Of a DNA stretch of 64,000 bases, positions 27,969-39,340 are shown one piece after another. The translations under genes were made by a program, and so were the position numbers. Within the stretch, counting starts at the first letter, position 1. Every line of letters begins with the position of its first letter. Source of the DNA: Paracoccus beibuensis. GTDB lineage: Bacteria > Pseudomonadota > Alphaproteobacteria > Rhodobacterales > Rhodobacteraceae. The notes under the pieces were generated by a model that searched no databases, was not told the DNA's origin, and worked only from the letters and a program-made list of their open reading frames with translations. The DNA is taken from assembly GCF_026162625.1 (NCBI RefSeq), contig NZ_JAOTBD010000014.1:16810-80809 (forward strand), written 5' to 3'.

Positions 27969-28529
27969 ATGCAGGTAGACCGGACGCCGCTTCCAGGGGT
28001 TCTTCTTCTGACACCAGCCCGTCATGGAGACGCGCGCGGATTTTTTTCCGAAAGCTGGAACCGCAAGACGCTGCTGGAGGCAGGCGTTGTCCTGCCCGAG
28101 TTCGTGCAGGACAACCATTCGCTGTCGCGCCAGGCAGGGACCGTACGTGGGCTGCATTACCAGGCGCCGCCCCATGCGCAGGGCAAGCTGGTGCGCTGCG
28201 GGCGGGGGCGGCTGTTCGATGTGGCAGTCGACGCGCGTAAAGGCAGCCCGACCTACGGCCAGTGGTTCGGCGCGGAACTCGGCTTCGAGAACGGCCGCCA
28301 GCTGTGGATCCCGGCAGGCTTCCTGCACGGCTTCGTCACCCGCGAACCCGATACCGAGATCGTCTACAAATGCACCGCCCATTACGACCGCGAGGCGGAT
28401 GGGGCGGTGGCCTGGGACAGCCTCGGCATCGACTGGGGCGTCAGCGATCCGGTCCTGTCGGACAAGGACCATGCCGCCCCCGCCTTTGCCAACTGGCAGT
28501 CCCCCTTCACCTTCGAGGCGCAGGCATGA
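27969..28529 (+). CDS. rfbC: dTDP-4-dehydrorhamnose 3,5-epimerase
   Basis: A 186-residue cupin-type epimerase. It shows the family pattern: [30 protein letters not shown] (catalytic His in GLHYQ), [18 protein letters not shown], and [11 protein letters not shown]. Length is normal. It catalyses the third step of dTDP-L-rhamnose synthesis. It is the first gene of a tightly overlapping rfbCBDA operon; its stop overlaps the rfbB start (ATGA). No hairpin interrupts the operon. Assignment is secure. Confidence 0.95.
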   Translation: MQVDRTPLPGVLLLTPARHGDARGFFSESWNRKTLLEAGVVLPEFVQDNHSLSRQAGTVRGLHYQAPPHAQGKLVRCGRGRLFDVAVDARKGSPTYGQWFGAELGFENGRQLWIPAGFLHGFVTREPDTEIVYKCTAHYDREADGAVAWDSLGIDWGVSDPVLSDKDHAAPAFANWQSPFTFEAQA

Positions 28530-29563
28530 AGATCCTGATCACCGGCGGCGCGGGCTTCATCGGGTCGGCCGTCGTGCGGCTGGCCATCGCGCGCGGGCAT
28601 CAGGTCGTGAACCTGGACGCGCTGACCTATGCCGCGAACCTGGCCAACGTGGCCGAGGCCGCAGGGTCCGACCGCTATGCCTTCGAACATGCCGACATCC
28701 GCGATCGCGCCGCGCTGGACCGCATCCTGGCGCGGCACCGTCCCGACTGGATCATGCACCTGGCCGCCGAAAGCCATGTGGACCGGTCCATCGACGGGCC
28801 GGATGCCTTCATCCAGACCAACGTGATCGGCACGTTCAACATGCTGGAGGCCGCCCGCGCCTACTGGCTTCGCGAGGGCCGGCCGGACAGCTTCCGCTTT
28901 CACCACATCTCGACCGACGAGGTCTTTGGGTCCTTGGGTGACGCCGGGCAGTTCACGGAAACGACGCCCTATGACCCGCGCAGCCCCTATTCCGCCAGCA
29001 AGGCGGGGTCGGACCACCTGGTCCGGGCCTGGGCCGAGACCTATGGCCTGCCGGTGGTGCTGACGAACTGTTCCAACAATTACGGCCCCTATCACTTCCC
29101 CGAAAAGCTGGTGCCGGTGGTGATCCTGAAGGCCTTGGCAGGCCAGCCGATCCCCGTCTATGGCGACGGCGGCAACGTGCGCGACTGGCTGTTCGTCGAG
29201 GATCACGCCGACGCCCTGCTGCTGGTCGTGGAAAAGGGCCGGCTTGGCCGCAGCTACAACATCGGCGGCGAGAACGAGGCCAGGAACATCGACCTCGTGC
29301 GCACCATCTGCGCCCATATGGACGAGTTGCACCCCGAAGGCGCGCCCCATGCCGACCTGATCACCTTCGTGACAGACCGCCCCGGCCATGACCGCCGCTA
29401 TGCCATCGACCCGTCGCGCATCCGCGACGAACTGGGCTGGCGGCCTTCCGTGACGGTGGAACAGGGGCTGCGCCGCACCGTCGAATGGTACCTGGCCAAT
29501 CGCGACTGGTGGCAACCGCTGCTGTCGCGCGACGGCGTGGGCAAGCGTCTGGGGGCAGCGTGA
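28526..29563 (+). CDS. rfbB: dTDP-glucose 4,6-dehydratase
   Basis: A 345-residue extended SDR enzyme. [18 protein letters not shown] is the NAD-binding glycine motif; ISTDEVFGS carries the TDE active-site triad; [15 protein letters not shown] is the YxxxK motif. It makes dTDP-4-keto-6-deoxyglucose, the second step to dTDP-rhamnose. The open frame runs further upstream, but the ATG at 28526 is coupled to the rfbC stop and gives the normal length. Its stop overlaps the GTG of rfbD. Assignment is secure. Confidence 0.96.
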   Translation: MKILITGGAGFIGSAVVRLAIARGHQVVNLDALTYAANLANVAEAAGSDRYAFEHADIRDRAALDRILARHRPDWIMHLAAESHVDRSIDGPDAFIQTNVIGTFNMLEAARAYWLREGRPDSFRFHHISTDEVFGSLGDAGQFTETTPYDPRSPYSASKAGSDHLVRAWAETYGLPVVLTNCSNNYGPYHFPEKLVPVVILKALAGQPIPVYGDGGNVRDWLFVEDHADALLLVVEKGRLGRSYNIGGENEARNIDLVRTICAHMDELHPEGAPHADLITFVTDRPGHDRRYAIDPSRIRDELGWRPSVTVEQGLRRTVEWYLANRDWWQPLLSRDGVGKRLGAA

Positions 29564-30414
29564 CTGATCTTCTGGTCTTTGGCCGCACCGGCCAACTGGC
29601 GCGCGAACTGGCCACGCTGGCGCCGGGCGCCACCTTCCTGGGCCGCAACGCCGCCGACCTGACCGATCCGGCCGCCTGCGCCGACGCCATTCGCCGCGTG
29701 GCGCCTGGGGCGGTCATCAACGCCGCCGCCTATACTGCCGTGGACCGGGCCGAAAGCGACGCCGATACCGCGCGCCTGGTCAATGCCGACAGCCCCGGTG
29801 CCATGGCGCGCACCTGTGCCGAACTGGGCATCCCCTTCCTGCATGTCTCGACCGACTACGTTTTCGACGGCACCGGTGAGGCGCCGCGGTCCGAGGATGC
29901 GCCGACCGGCCCCTTGGGCGTCTATGGCGCGACCAAGCTGGCGGGAGAGCAGGCCATCGCCGCCGCCGGCGGGCAATGGGCGGTGCTGCGGACGTCCTGG
30001 GTGTTCTCGGCCCACGGGTCGAACTTCGTCAAGACGATGCTGCGCCTGGGGGCCGAACGCGACCGGCTGACCATCGTGGCCGACCAGGTCGGCGGCCCGA
30101 CCCCCGCCGACGACATCGCCGCCGCCGCTCTGACGATGATCCGCGGGATGCGAGACGGGGCCCAAGGGGGCGTCTATCACTTCGCCGGCTGGCCGGACGT
30201 GTCCTGGGCGGGTTTCGCATGCGAAATCTTCACCGGGGCCGGGCTGACGGTCGATGTCGCCGAAATCCTGACGGCAGACTACCCGACGCCTGCGCGCCGG
30301 CCGCTGAATTCGCGGCTGGACTGCACCCGGATCGCCCGCGACTTCGGCATCATGCGCCCCGACTGGCGGGTGGGCCTTGGCCGGGTTCTGACGCAACTGA
30401 AGGACAAGGCATGA
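29560..30414 (+). CDS. rfbD: dTDP-4-dehydrorhamnose reductase
   Basis: A 284-residue SDR reductase. The front [17 protein letters not shown] is a slightly altered nucleotide-binding loop; [14 protein letters not shown] and [10 protein letters not shown] are family hallmarks, and [11 protein letters not shown] is the YxxxK segment. It forms dTDP-L-rhamnose. The start is GTG at 29560, overlapping the rfbB stop as GTGA with a G-rich site ahead. The gene contains the third copy of the 14-base palindrome (30213-30226). Assignment is secure. Confidence 0.95.
   Translation: MTDLLVFGRTGQLARELATLAPGATFLGRNAADLTDPAACADAIRRVAPGAVINAAAYTAVDRAESDADTARLVNADSPGAMARTCAELGIPFLHVSTDYVFDGTGEAPRSEDAPTGPLGVYGATKLAGEQAIAAAGGQWAVLRTSWVFSAHGSNFVKTMLRLGAERDRLTIVADQVGGPTPADDIAAAALTMIRGMRDGAQGGVYHFAGWPDVSWAGFACEIFTGAGLTVDVAEILTADYPTPARRPLNSRLDCTRIARDFGIMRPDWRVGLGRVLTQLKDKA
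30213..30226. promoter_or_regulatory. Candidate parS palindrome, copy 3 (inside rfbD)
   Basis: TTTCGCATGCGAAA again, here encoding part of GFACEIF within rfbD. It is 4.7 kb from the copy between parA and parB. An exact 14-base match inside a coding gene is unlikely by chance and suggests a further ParB binding site. Confidence 0.55.
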
Positions 30415-31283
30415 CACAGCGCAAGGGCATCATCCTGGCCGGGGGATCGGGCACGCGGCTCTACCCGATCACCATGGGCGTCTCGAAGCAGCTGCTGCCG
30501 CTTTATGACAAGCCGATGATCTATTACCCGATCACCGTCCTGATGCTGGCCGGCATCCGCGAGATCGCGATCATCACCACCCCCGAGGACCAGGCCCAGT
30601 TCCAGCGCCTTCTGAGCGACGGCAGCCAGTGGGGGATCAGCTTCACCTTCATCGTGCAGCCGTCACCGGACGGGCTGGCGCAGGCCTATATCCTGGCCGA
30701 GGATTTCCTGGCAGGCGCCCCGTCGGCCATGGTGCTGGGCGACAACATCTTCTTCGGCCACGGCCTGCCGGAACTGCTGGCCGCGGCCGATGCGCGCGAC
30801 ACCGGCGGCACGGTCTTCGGCTATCGCGTGGCCGATCCCGAACGTTATGGCGTGGTCGATTTCGACGGCGACATGCGTGCCCGCGCGATCATCGAAAAGC
30901 CCAGGGTGCCGCCATCGGATTATGCTGTGACGGGGCTTTATTTCCTGGACGGCACGGCGTCCACCCGCGCGCGCGCCGTCCAGCCTTCGGACCGCGGAGA
31001 GCTGGAGATCACCACGCTTCTGGAAAGCTATCTGCATGACGGCAGCCTGACGGTGGAACGCATGGGCCGCGGCTTCGCCTGGCTGGACACGGGCACCCAT
31101 GCCAGCCTTCTGGACGCGGGGAATTTCGTGCGCACGCTGGAAAACCGCCAGGGCCTCCAGACTGGTTGCCCCGAAGAAATCGCCTTCGACGCGGGCTGGA
31201 TCAATGCTGACCAGTTGCGCGCCCGTGCCGCCAAGTTCGCCAAGAACGACTATGGCAGCTATTTGCTGAGGCTGCTTGTGTGA
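30411..31283 (+). CDS. rfbA: Glucose-1-phosphate thymidylyltransferase
   Basis: A 290-residue nucleotidyltransferase. It begins [18 protein letters not shown] (the GxGTRL signature), followed by [27 protein letters not shown] and IIEKP, all hallmarks of RmlA. It makes dTDP-glucose from dTTP and glucose-1-phosphate, the first step of the pathway. The ATG overlaps the rfbD stop (ATGA). Normal length. It is the last gene of the operon; about 270 bases separate it from the convergent glf gene. Confidence 0.96.
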   Translation: MTQRKGIILAGGSGTRLYPITMGVSKQLLPLYDKPMIYYPITVLMLAGIREIAIITTPEDQAQFQRLLSDGSQWGISFTFIVQPSPDGLAQAYILAEDFLAGAPSAMVLGDNIFFGHGLPELLAAADARDTGGTVFGYRVADPERYGVVDFDGDMRARAIIEKPRVPPSDYAVTGLYFLDGTASTRARAVQPSDRGELEITTLLESYLHDGSLTVERMGRGFAWLDTGTHASLLDAGNFVRTLENRQGLQTGCPEEIAFDAGWINADQLRARAAKFAKNDYGSYLLRLLV

Positions 31284-31557
31284 TCGTCACGGCGCCTGCC
31301 TGCTGAGCGGATCGCCTTGCCGGAAGGAAGAGCGGCAAGCTCGCATCCGCATTCCGACTTGGGAGCTGGCCGACATGACCCGCTATCCTTGCTGCAGGAC
31401 CGGGTTAGGACTGCCTGCAGCGAAGCGTTCAAGCGCGGGGGCCGTTGACGATCTGGTTCGCCACGGCCCCATGGCATGGCAAAGGGGTGCAGCGCCGGAT
31501 CGATATCAAAGGCTGCGGGAAAAATCAGCGTGACGTGGACGGGCGCCGTAGCATCGA

Positions 31558-32844
<1,287 letters not shown>

Positions 32845-32933
32845 TTATCATGTAGATCGCCCATGCCAAGGTGCCCCGATCCGCACAGCGCAGGTTCACC
32901 GACCAGGCTGTGGCGCCGAACGGTTGGTGAGGC

Positions 32934-33968
32934 CTATCCCAGAAGGTCGGCGGCAGGATTGTCGGCCAGATCGACATCGGCGTAATACCGCTGCGCCTGC
33001 GCCGCCGACCGGTGCAGCGACAGGCGCATCGCAGCCTGCAGGGGCGCGCCATCCAGCGCCGCCTGTGTCAGGAAGCCCGCGCGCAGCCCATGGGCGCTGG
33101 CAAAGCCCGGCGGAAAGCCGGCCGCTGCCAACCGGGTGCGGATGATCCGCGCCAAGCCTTCGGATGTCAGGCGCCGGGGCAGTATGCGGTCGGCCTGGCT
33201 GACCGGACGGAAGACAGGACCTTCCTGAATTCGCGCGGCATGCAGCCAGTCCAGCACCGCGCGGGCAGGGCGGCCCTTCAGCACCACGCGCGGCGCAAGG
33301 CTGGCCCCGGTGGTCTTGGTGGACAGCAGGCGCAGCCGGATCAGGCCCTTGTCCTGCCATTCGCGCAGGTCCAGGTCATCGCGGTTCAGGGCCACGATCT
33401 CGGACCGTCGCCGCCCGCCCGAGGCCCAGCCCAGCATCAGGGCCGCACGGTCGCGAAGACCGCGATGGCTGTGACCGCAACTTGCCAGCATCGCCTCCAG
33501 GACCGGCCGCGTGATCGGATGCGCCGACTTGGGCACAGGCGGGCGAGCGGCGGCGCGACGTGCGCGTGTCCGGGCCTGCGCAACCAACGGGGCATCGAAG
33601 GGAGAGGCAAGGTTCTTCATCCGGTGAAAGGCCCGCCAACTGGCAATGCGGCGGTCCAGCGTTGCCGGGGCAGGGCAGGCCAAGCTGCGGCGCAATCCTT
33701 GCGCAATCAGCGCCTCGGCCGCCACGCGTGCGGTGCCGGTCGCATCGCTCAGTTCGGCCGCGTGATCCAGAACGAAGCGAAGCGCCACGGCTTCGGATTC
33801 CGGCCAGTCCAGCGGCGTGCCAAAGGCCGCCAGCTTCCAGGCGGTGATATAGGTCAGGTCCCGTTCCCAAGCGCGCAGCGTGTTCAAAGGAGTGCCGCGC
33901 CGATAAAGCTCGGTCAGCGCCGCATGGTCGGCAGCTGATAGATCGTCGGGGCTGACAGGCAGGTCCAT
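32934..33968 (-). CDS. Tyrosine recombinase / phage-type integrase
   Basis: A 344-residue recombinase. The N-terminal SAM-like domain covers about residues 1-125. The catalytic domain carries the expected residues in order: Arg in GGRRRSEIVAL (about 182-192), Lys in STKTTG, HGLRAGF (about 292-298), His in LSLHRSA and the tyrosine in QRYYADV near residue 330. It may resolve plasmid multimers or belong to an integrated element; no att site is recognised. It lies next to IS relics, at the edge between the rhamnose and ManNAcA modules. Confidence 0.85.
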   Translation of the reverse strand: MDLPVSPDDLSAADHAALTELYRRGTPLNTLRAWERDLTYITAWKLAAFGTPLDWPESEAVALRFVLDHAAELSDATGTARVAAEALIAQGLRRSLACPAPATLDRRIASWRAFHRMKNLASPFDAPLVAQARTRARRAAARPPVPKSAHPITRPVLEAMLASCGHSHRGLRDRAALMLGWASGGRRRSEIVALNRDDLDLREWQDKGLIRLRLLSTKTTGASLAPRVVLKGRPARAVLDWLHAARIQEGPVFRPVSQADRILPRRLTSEGLARIIRTRLAAAGFPPGFASAHGLRAGFLTQAALDGAPLQAAMRLSLHRSAAQAQRYYADVDLADNPAADLLG

Positions 33969-34220
33969 GTAGCCAGATGGCCATTGGATAGCCGGCTGGT
34001 CAAGAGATTTGATAACAGGTCCTTATCGATACTAAGAAGATTGCCGCGCGAGTTGCCCAGTGAACTTCAGGAACGTTGTATTATGGGTATATGGAAAGTA
34101 AACTATTATGATAATACATTATTTTCTGTATTCCTCAGATTTCTATGACATAGGGGCAGAGCACTTGGACGACAGAGAGGCGTGCTGGTCGAATTTCAAT
34201 CCAATGTGGTGAGGGAGCGA
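33969..34220. other. Intergenic region
   Basis: About 250 bases between the recombinase and the IS66 relic. The stretch 34050-34160 is AT-rich. No gene or clear repeat is seen. It probably contains the recombinase promoter. Confidence 0.35.
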
Positions 34221-34642
34221 TCAAGAGAGCCGAACGGCGGGCGTGTCCGCGGCCAGCTCGAGCCTCACCTCACCGATCACGATCCAGATGGCGCCCCGTG
34301 GCGGGAGGGTGGCGGTGACGCCGGGTCGCAGACCACCAGCGGGGCAAAAACCGGCCCGTCGGTCGATGCGGGTGGCAGCACCAACTTGCCCTGCTTCGCC
34401 AACCGCCGCCACGCCGACAACTGGTTCGGCTGCACATCACACCGCTCCGCCACAGCATCCACCGTAGCGCCCGGTTCAAGCATATCGGCAACCACAAGAG
34501 CCTTCACCTCAGTCGGCACCGGCGATGCCCCGTCGCATAGATCTCGACGCCCAGGGAGGTGAGAAACGAAGTCTTGGCACACATTGCGAAACGCGCTCCT
34601 CATCAGCCGATGAAAAGGACTTCGCAGCAGCGCGTCAGCCAA
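34221..34642 (-). pseudogene. IS66-family TnpA relic
   Basis: The reverse strand encodes a helix-turn-helix region like IS66 TnpA: EVKALVVADMLEPGATVDAV followed by QLSAWRRLAKQGKL, then FAPLVV. The expected C-terminus (AIWIVIGEVRLELA) continues in another frame after about 34310, so the gene is frameshifted. tnpB and tnpC, which should follow, are missing. It is a dead remnant. The ATG at 34642 may not be the original start. Confidence 0.6.
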
Positions 34643-34942
34643 GCAATGTGGGGTTCAGCCGTCGTCTACATCAGGTCGCGCGGCTGAGCCTGGATCACTT
34701 GCGTGACCGGGCACGGCTCTGGCGCTCCGCTGCCCTGACAGATTTGGGCTCGCGCCTCAGTGTTTTGATGGACTGTGGCATTTTTGAACGCACGTGCCTG
34801 TGCTCACTCATCATCTGGACCTGGGGACCAATGCAGAGCCATTCGTGGCAGGGCCTTGGCCGGATGCGTTACTGCTGCGGGACGATCGAGTCGTGCCCCC
34901 GCTTCCATTTTTGGTTGGGGAAGGGGGTGGTCGTAGTCGGCG
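34643..34942. other. Intergenic region
   Basis: Three hundred bases between the IS66 relic and wecC. No open frame on either strand resembles a known protein, and no clear terminator stem is seen. Confidence 0.35.
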
Positions 34943-36238
34943 CTATTGGGCGGCGATGGGGGTGAGGGATTCGGGGCGGGGCCAGATGCCGCGCGTGTCG
35001 ATCACCCGCGCGTCGGCCGGGGCGGGCATGGCCTTGAAGTCGTCGTGGTCGACCAGCAGCACGATCACCTTGCAGGCGCAGACGGCCTCGGTCGGGCGGA
35101 CCAGTTTTGCGCGGTTGTCGAACGCGCCAGGCAGCTCGTCGATGAAGGGTTCGACGATGTCGACCCGGCCGGGATAGGCCTCGGCCAGACGGGTGGCGAT
35201 GCCCAGGGACGGGCTTTCGCGAAGATCGTCGATGTTGGGCTTGAAGGCCAGGCCGAAGCAGGCGATGCGCGCGGCCTCGCCGGTTTCCGCCGCGTGCTCG
35301 GCCACGGCCTGGTGCACCTTTGCCAGCACCCATTCGGGCTTGCCGTCGTTGATCTCGCGGGCGGCGCGGATGATCCGGGCTTCGGCGGGGGCCTGACTGA
35401 CGATGAACCAGGGGTCGACCGCGATGCAATGGCCGCCGACACCCGGACCCGGCTGCAGGATGTTGACGCGCGGATGACGGTTCGCCAGGCGGATCAGTTC
35501 CCAGACGTTGATGTCCAGCTTGTCGCAGATCAGCGACAGTTCGTTGGCAAAGGCGATGTTCACGTCGCGGAAGCTGTTCTCGGTCAGCTTCGCCATTTCG
35601 GCGGTGCGGCAGTCCGTCTCGATGCAGTCGCCCTCGACCGCCAGCTTGTAGAGCTTGCGCGCCCGCGTGGCGCAGGCCTCGGTCATGCCGCCGATGATGC
35701 GGTCGTTCGTGACCAGCTCGGTCAGGGCATGCCCGGGCAGAATCCGCTCGGGGCAATGCGCGATGCGGATGTCGGACGCCTCGCCGGCGGTCTGGGGGAA
35801 GGTCAGGTCGGGACGCGCCTCGGCCAGCCAGGCGGCCATCTGTTCGGTCGCGCCCACGGGGCTGGTCGATTCCAGGATCACCAGATCGCCCCGCTTCAGG
35901 ACCGGCGCGATCGCGCGGGTCGCGGCTTCGACGTAGGACAGGTCCGGGTCGCGTCCCTCGCCGCTCTCGCAGAAGGGCGTGGGGACGGCGATCAGGAAGG
36001 CATCCGCGGGTTCGGGGGTCGTCGTGGCGCGCAGATGGCCGGCCTGGACGGTCCGGCGCAGCGCGTCCTCCAGGCCCGGCTCGACGATGTGGGTCTCGCC
36101 CCGGTTGATCGTGGCGACGGCCCGTTCGTTGATGTCGAGGCCAATGACATTCACGCCCCGCAGGGCGAACACGACGGCCGTCGGCAGGCCGATATAGCCA
36201 AGGCCGACCATGCAGATCCGGTCAAATCCAGCGCTCAT
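34943..36238 (-). CDS. wecC: UDP-N-acetyl-D-mannosamine dehydrogenase
   Basis: A 431-residue UDP-sugar dehydrogenase. [18 protein letters not shown] is the NAD-binding motif; [20 protein letters not shown] (typical of WecC type), [16 protein letters not shown] and [16 protein letters not shown] (catalytic Cys) follow. It oxidises UDP-ManNAc to UDP-ManNAcA. The ATG overlaps the wecB stop as ATGA, so the two enzymes of the pathway are coupled. Normal length. It predicts an acidic N-acetylmannosaminuronic acid residue in the polysaccharide. Confidence 0.93.
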   Translation of the reverse strand: MSAGFDRICMVGLGYIGLPTAVVFALRGVNVIGLDINERAVATINRGETHIVEPGLEDALRRTVQAGHLRATTTPEPADAFLIAVPTPFCESGEGRDPDLSYVEAATRAIAPVLKRGDLVILESTSPVGATEQMAAWLAEARPDLTFPQTAGEASDIRIAHCPERILPGHALTELVTNDRIIGGMTEACATRARKLYKLAVEGDCIETDCRTAEMAKLTENSFRDVNIAFANELSLICDKLDINVWELIRLANRHPRVNILQPGPGVGGHCIAVDPWFIVSQAPAEARIIRAAREINDGKPEWVLAKVHQAVAEHAAETGEAARIACFGLAFKPNIDDLRESPSLGIATRLAEAYPGRVDIVEPFIDELPGAFDNRAKLVRPTEAVCACKVIVLLVDHDDFKAMPAPADARVIDTRGIWPRPESLTPIAAQ

Positions 36239-37365
36239 TTCTTGTCCTCGAAGTTGATCAGGGCATCCAGGATGCGATCCACCGCATGGCCGTCGCCATA
36301 GGGGTTATGGGCGAATGCCATGGCGTCATAGGCTGCGGGATCGGTCATGAGGCGCGTCACCTCGGCCACGACGACGTCGGTGTCGGTGCCGACAAGCCGC
36401 ACGGTCCCCGCCTCGACGGCTTCGGGACGTTCGGTGGTGTCGCGCATCACCAGCACCGGCTTGCCAAGCGACGGAGCCTCTTCCTGGATCCCGCCCGAGT
36501 CCGTCAGGATCAGGTGCGAGCGCTTCATGAGCCACACGAAGGGCAGGTAGTCCAGCGGCTCGATCAGGTGGATGTTGGGCGCATCGCGCAAGAGCCGCTG
36601 GACCGGCTCGCGGACATTGGGGTTCAGGTGCATCGGGTACACGATCTGGGCGTCGGGGAACCGCGCGGCTATCTGCTGCAGCGCCAGGCAGATGCGCTCG
36701 AACCCTCCGCCGAAGCTTTCGCGCCGGTGGCCGGTGATCAGGATGACGCGGCGGTCGGGGTGCAGGAAGTCGAACCCGGTCGCCAGGTCCCGCTCGAGCT
36801 GCGGATCGGCCTCGATGCGGGCAACCACCTGCAGCAGCGCGTCGATCACCGTGTTGCCGGTGACGATGATCCGGTCCGCGGGGACGTTTTCGGCCAGCAG
36901 GCTGTCGCGCGATGTCGGTGTCGGTGCCAGATGCAGCGCGGCCAGAGAACCGGTGACGCGCCGGTTGCCCTCCTCCGGCCAGGGCGAATAAAGGTTGCCG
37001 GTGCGCAGGCCCGCCTCGACATGGCCCACCGGGATGCGCGAGAAATAGGCCGCCAGCGTGGAGGCCAGGGTCGTGGCGGTGTCGCCATGGACCAGCACGA
37101 TGTCGGGCCGGACATCCGCCAGCACCTGGCGAAGGCCCAGAAGGATGTCCGAGGTCACGCCGAAAAGGTCCTGCCCCTGGCGCATGACGTCCAGATCGTG
37201 ATCGGGAGTGATGTCGAACAGCCTGATGACCTGATCCAGCATCTCGCGGTGCTGCGCGGTGATGCAGACGGCGCTTTCGAACCTTGGATCGCGGGCAAGG
37301 GCCGCCACCAGCGGCGCCATCTTGATGGCTTCCGGTCGGGTTCCAAAGACGGTTAGAACACGCAA
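36235..37365 (-). CDS. wecB: UDP-N-acetylglucosamine 2-epimerase (non-hydrolysing)
   Basis: A 376-residue GT-B-like epimerase. [60 protein letters not shown] and [19 protein letters not shown] are all present. It converts UDP-GlcNAc to UDP-ManNAc. The start is TTG at 37365, with GGAGA seven bases upstream; this gives exactly the usual 376-residue length, while the open frame to 37635 adds unrelated residues. It is upstream of wecC in the same operon. Confidence 0.93.
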   Translation of the reverse strand: MRVLTVFGTRPEAIKMAPLVAALARDPRFESAVCITAQHREMLDQVIRLFDITPDHDLDVMRQGQDLFGVTSDILLGLRQVLADVRPDIVLVHGDTATTLASTLAAYFSRIPVGHVEAGLRTGNLYSPWPEEGNRRVTGSLAALHLAPTPTSRDSLLAENVPADRIIVTGNTVIDALLQVVARIEADPQLERDLATGFDFLHPDRRVILITGHRRESFGGGFERICLALQQIAARFPDAQIVYPMHLNPNVREPVQRLLRDAPNIHLIEPLDYLPFVWLMKRSHLILTDSGGIQEEAPSLGKPVLVMRDTTERPEAVEAGTVRLVGTDTDVVVAEVTRLMTDPAAYDAMAFAHNPYGDGHAVDRILDALINFEDKK

Positions 37366-37699
37366 GTCAAATTCTCCGGGTTGGTTTTCGGCCGTCACTC
37401 GCCTTCTAGGCACATGAGGCAGCGGCGACCAGACCAAATTCGGTCTTGCATCCCCCGACCCGAGGCCCACGCAGCGGCATGGAGCCCAACAGCCGACGAA
37501 GCTCAAGCCTGCCTGCGGGTGAGGGCGTGGTTCTCGGACGCCTCGGTGGCGCGAGAACTTCGGCGGGCTCGAAAAATCCTGCACCAGGATCAAAACCGGA
37601 ACACTCAAAGGGGCAGGTTGGCGCCATTGCGGCACCTGGCTTCACCTTCGGGTGCCGCTTTGCGGATGCAAAGGTCTCGGCGGCGCCGAGCGCGTTGAA

Positions 37700-38240
37700 G
37701 CCGGATGCGAACGGGGACTTCGGCCGCTTGCCTCGATCCGATGTCGCAGGAGGATAGCCGACCAGTGCTTCCAGCGGTCCGACCGAAGCGCCTGATCGTT
37801 CGAAAGATGTCGTTGCGGGCATGGTCTCGATCCCGTTCGACCCGAAGTTCGGACCAGTGGCGCCTGCGCCTCGTTGTCGACCGGCAGGCCCCGGGATCCC
37901 GGGGCGCGAAGGCTGTCCCGAGTGCGAGGACCCCCCGGCCTTCGGCTCCGGGCGAAGAAGCCGGCATTGACCCGTCCAGTTCCGCCATCGCGAGGGATGC
38001 TGACGCCGTGCCCGTGCCTTATCAAATCGACAGGCCGCAGAGCACCTTCGCCATCAGGCTGAACCGGATCGCCGCGTCGGAGAACCGGGGGCGGCCAGGA
38101 CGCTGGTTCCGGTCGATCGGCGACCTGCCCTTGTCCAGCCGGATCAGCGCCGACCCGCGTTGGCTTGTGGCGCCATTGCAGGGCTTCCCGCGGGCCGAGC
38201 ACAGCTTCGGGCCTTGTCATGCGAGGTCGCTTTCCCGCCG
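37700..38240 (-). pseudogene. Degenerate IS5-family transposase relic
   Basis: No intact gene lies between 37366 and 38394. On the reverse strand near 38030-38190 one frame reads QRGSALIRLDKGRS… then RPGRPRFSDAAIRFSL and MAKVLCGLSI before a stop, clearly like the N-terminus of IS5-family transposases. Further along (about 37740-37800) another frame reads NDQALRSDRWKHWSAILLR, like the C-terminal part. Middle segments are lost or scrambled by several frameshifts. It is an old relic distinct from the intact element at 39341-40391. The exact ends are uncertain; the sequence 37366-37700 shows nothing recognisable. Confidence 0.5.
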
Positions 38241-38394
38241 AAGCCACCGCGCGTCTCCTCAAGCTGTCTTCTGCAGCATTGCTTAACAAAAGAAGAAGCG
38301 GGACACGTTATGGTTGTTTGCCTGCGTGGTTTTATCTAAGCTTTACACGATTGACTTGCGATCATTCTTCAAAACGTCTGTTCAGGAGTTCAGA

Positions 38395-39340
38395 ATGGCA
38401 CTTCTCGACGTGGCACTTGCTGCAGATGATGTTGTTTTTGTTGACAGCACTTCTTCACCCAGTGGGAACGACCTTATCTCGCTTGGGGCACTTAACGCGG
38501 ACACCACTGTTTTTTCGGTGACGGCTCAGTCAACCTGAGCAGCCTTATCGGTGCGGGAGCGTTGAGCACTTCTAATATCGTTGCGACGGGTGGGGCCGAT
38601 CTTCAGCTGAGCGGCGGTTTGCTGAATCTCAACGCTCTGGCTGAAACCAACCTGCTGATTGACGGGAACAGCAGCATTACCCTGTCTTCCGGCAGTCTCG
38701 ATCTTCTGGGATTGAACGATCTTCTTGGGAACACCAGAATTGCTTTTTCGGGCAGCGGTGACGGAACATTCACGTTCAACCGCCCCTCACTTGGAGTTGC
38801 GACGACGTCGACGTTGAATGTCGCCGAAATGGGTCCAGGAGACCAGGTTGTTATTCCGGTTGCTGGCAATACTACCGGTGCTCTCCGCTTCGGCAGCTAT
38901 AGCGAAGAAACAGGAACCCTTCGCCTGATAAACGGATCAAGTCTCAACCGGGTCAATGTCGATATTGCAATGACGCCCGAGCAGTACGCCGTGTTCAATG
39001 CAGACCGAACTGCCTATCTGAACGGAGCTGAAGATACCTTTACTTTTCCGGGGGACGATTCCTCAGAGCCTCCGTATGAAGCACCATGCTTTGCACGCGG
39101 AACCTTGATTGCGACCGAAAAAGGTCTGACGGCCATCGAAAAGGTCAGGGTAGGTGACGAGATCCTGACCCGCGACCACGCCATTCAGCCGGTGCGGTGG
39201 ATTCGTTCATGCAAGCTTTCGAAGCTGGACCTTCTGATGAATCCGAACCTGCGCCCAATTCGTATCCGTGCGGGTGCATTGGGCAACAACACCCCCACTG
39301 CAGATTTGATCGTATCACCTCAGCATCGGGTGCTCGTCAG
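38395..39340 (+). pseudogene. Hint-domain surface protein, frameshifted and cut by an IS
   Basis: CAGGAG seven bases before the ATG at 38395 begins a Gly/Asn/Ser-rich protein whose frame stops at 38538. Restoring one T in the T run at 38510-38515 continues it (VFFGDGSVNLSSLIG…) in the frame that runs on past 38562. The later part has a Hint domain: CFARGTLIATEKG, VRVGDEILTRDHAIQPVRWI, and SPQHRVLV. At about 39341 the IS5-family element begins, so the last part of the Hint domain is missing; the frame reads into the IS up to 39437. The rest of the gene is not found beyond the other IS end. Hint proteins of this group are usually exported. Confidence 0.7.

Noticed and set aside
31316..31339. 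Possible terminator after rfbA (CTTGCCG and CGGCAAG)
   Set aside because: Stem of only seven pairs with a ten-base loop and no T run.
37406..37822. Several open frames between wecB and the Hint gene
   Set aside because: They overlap one another on both strands, show no protein-like pattern, and partly cover an IS5-like relic.
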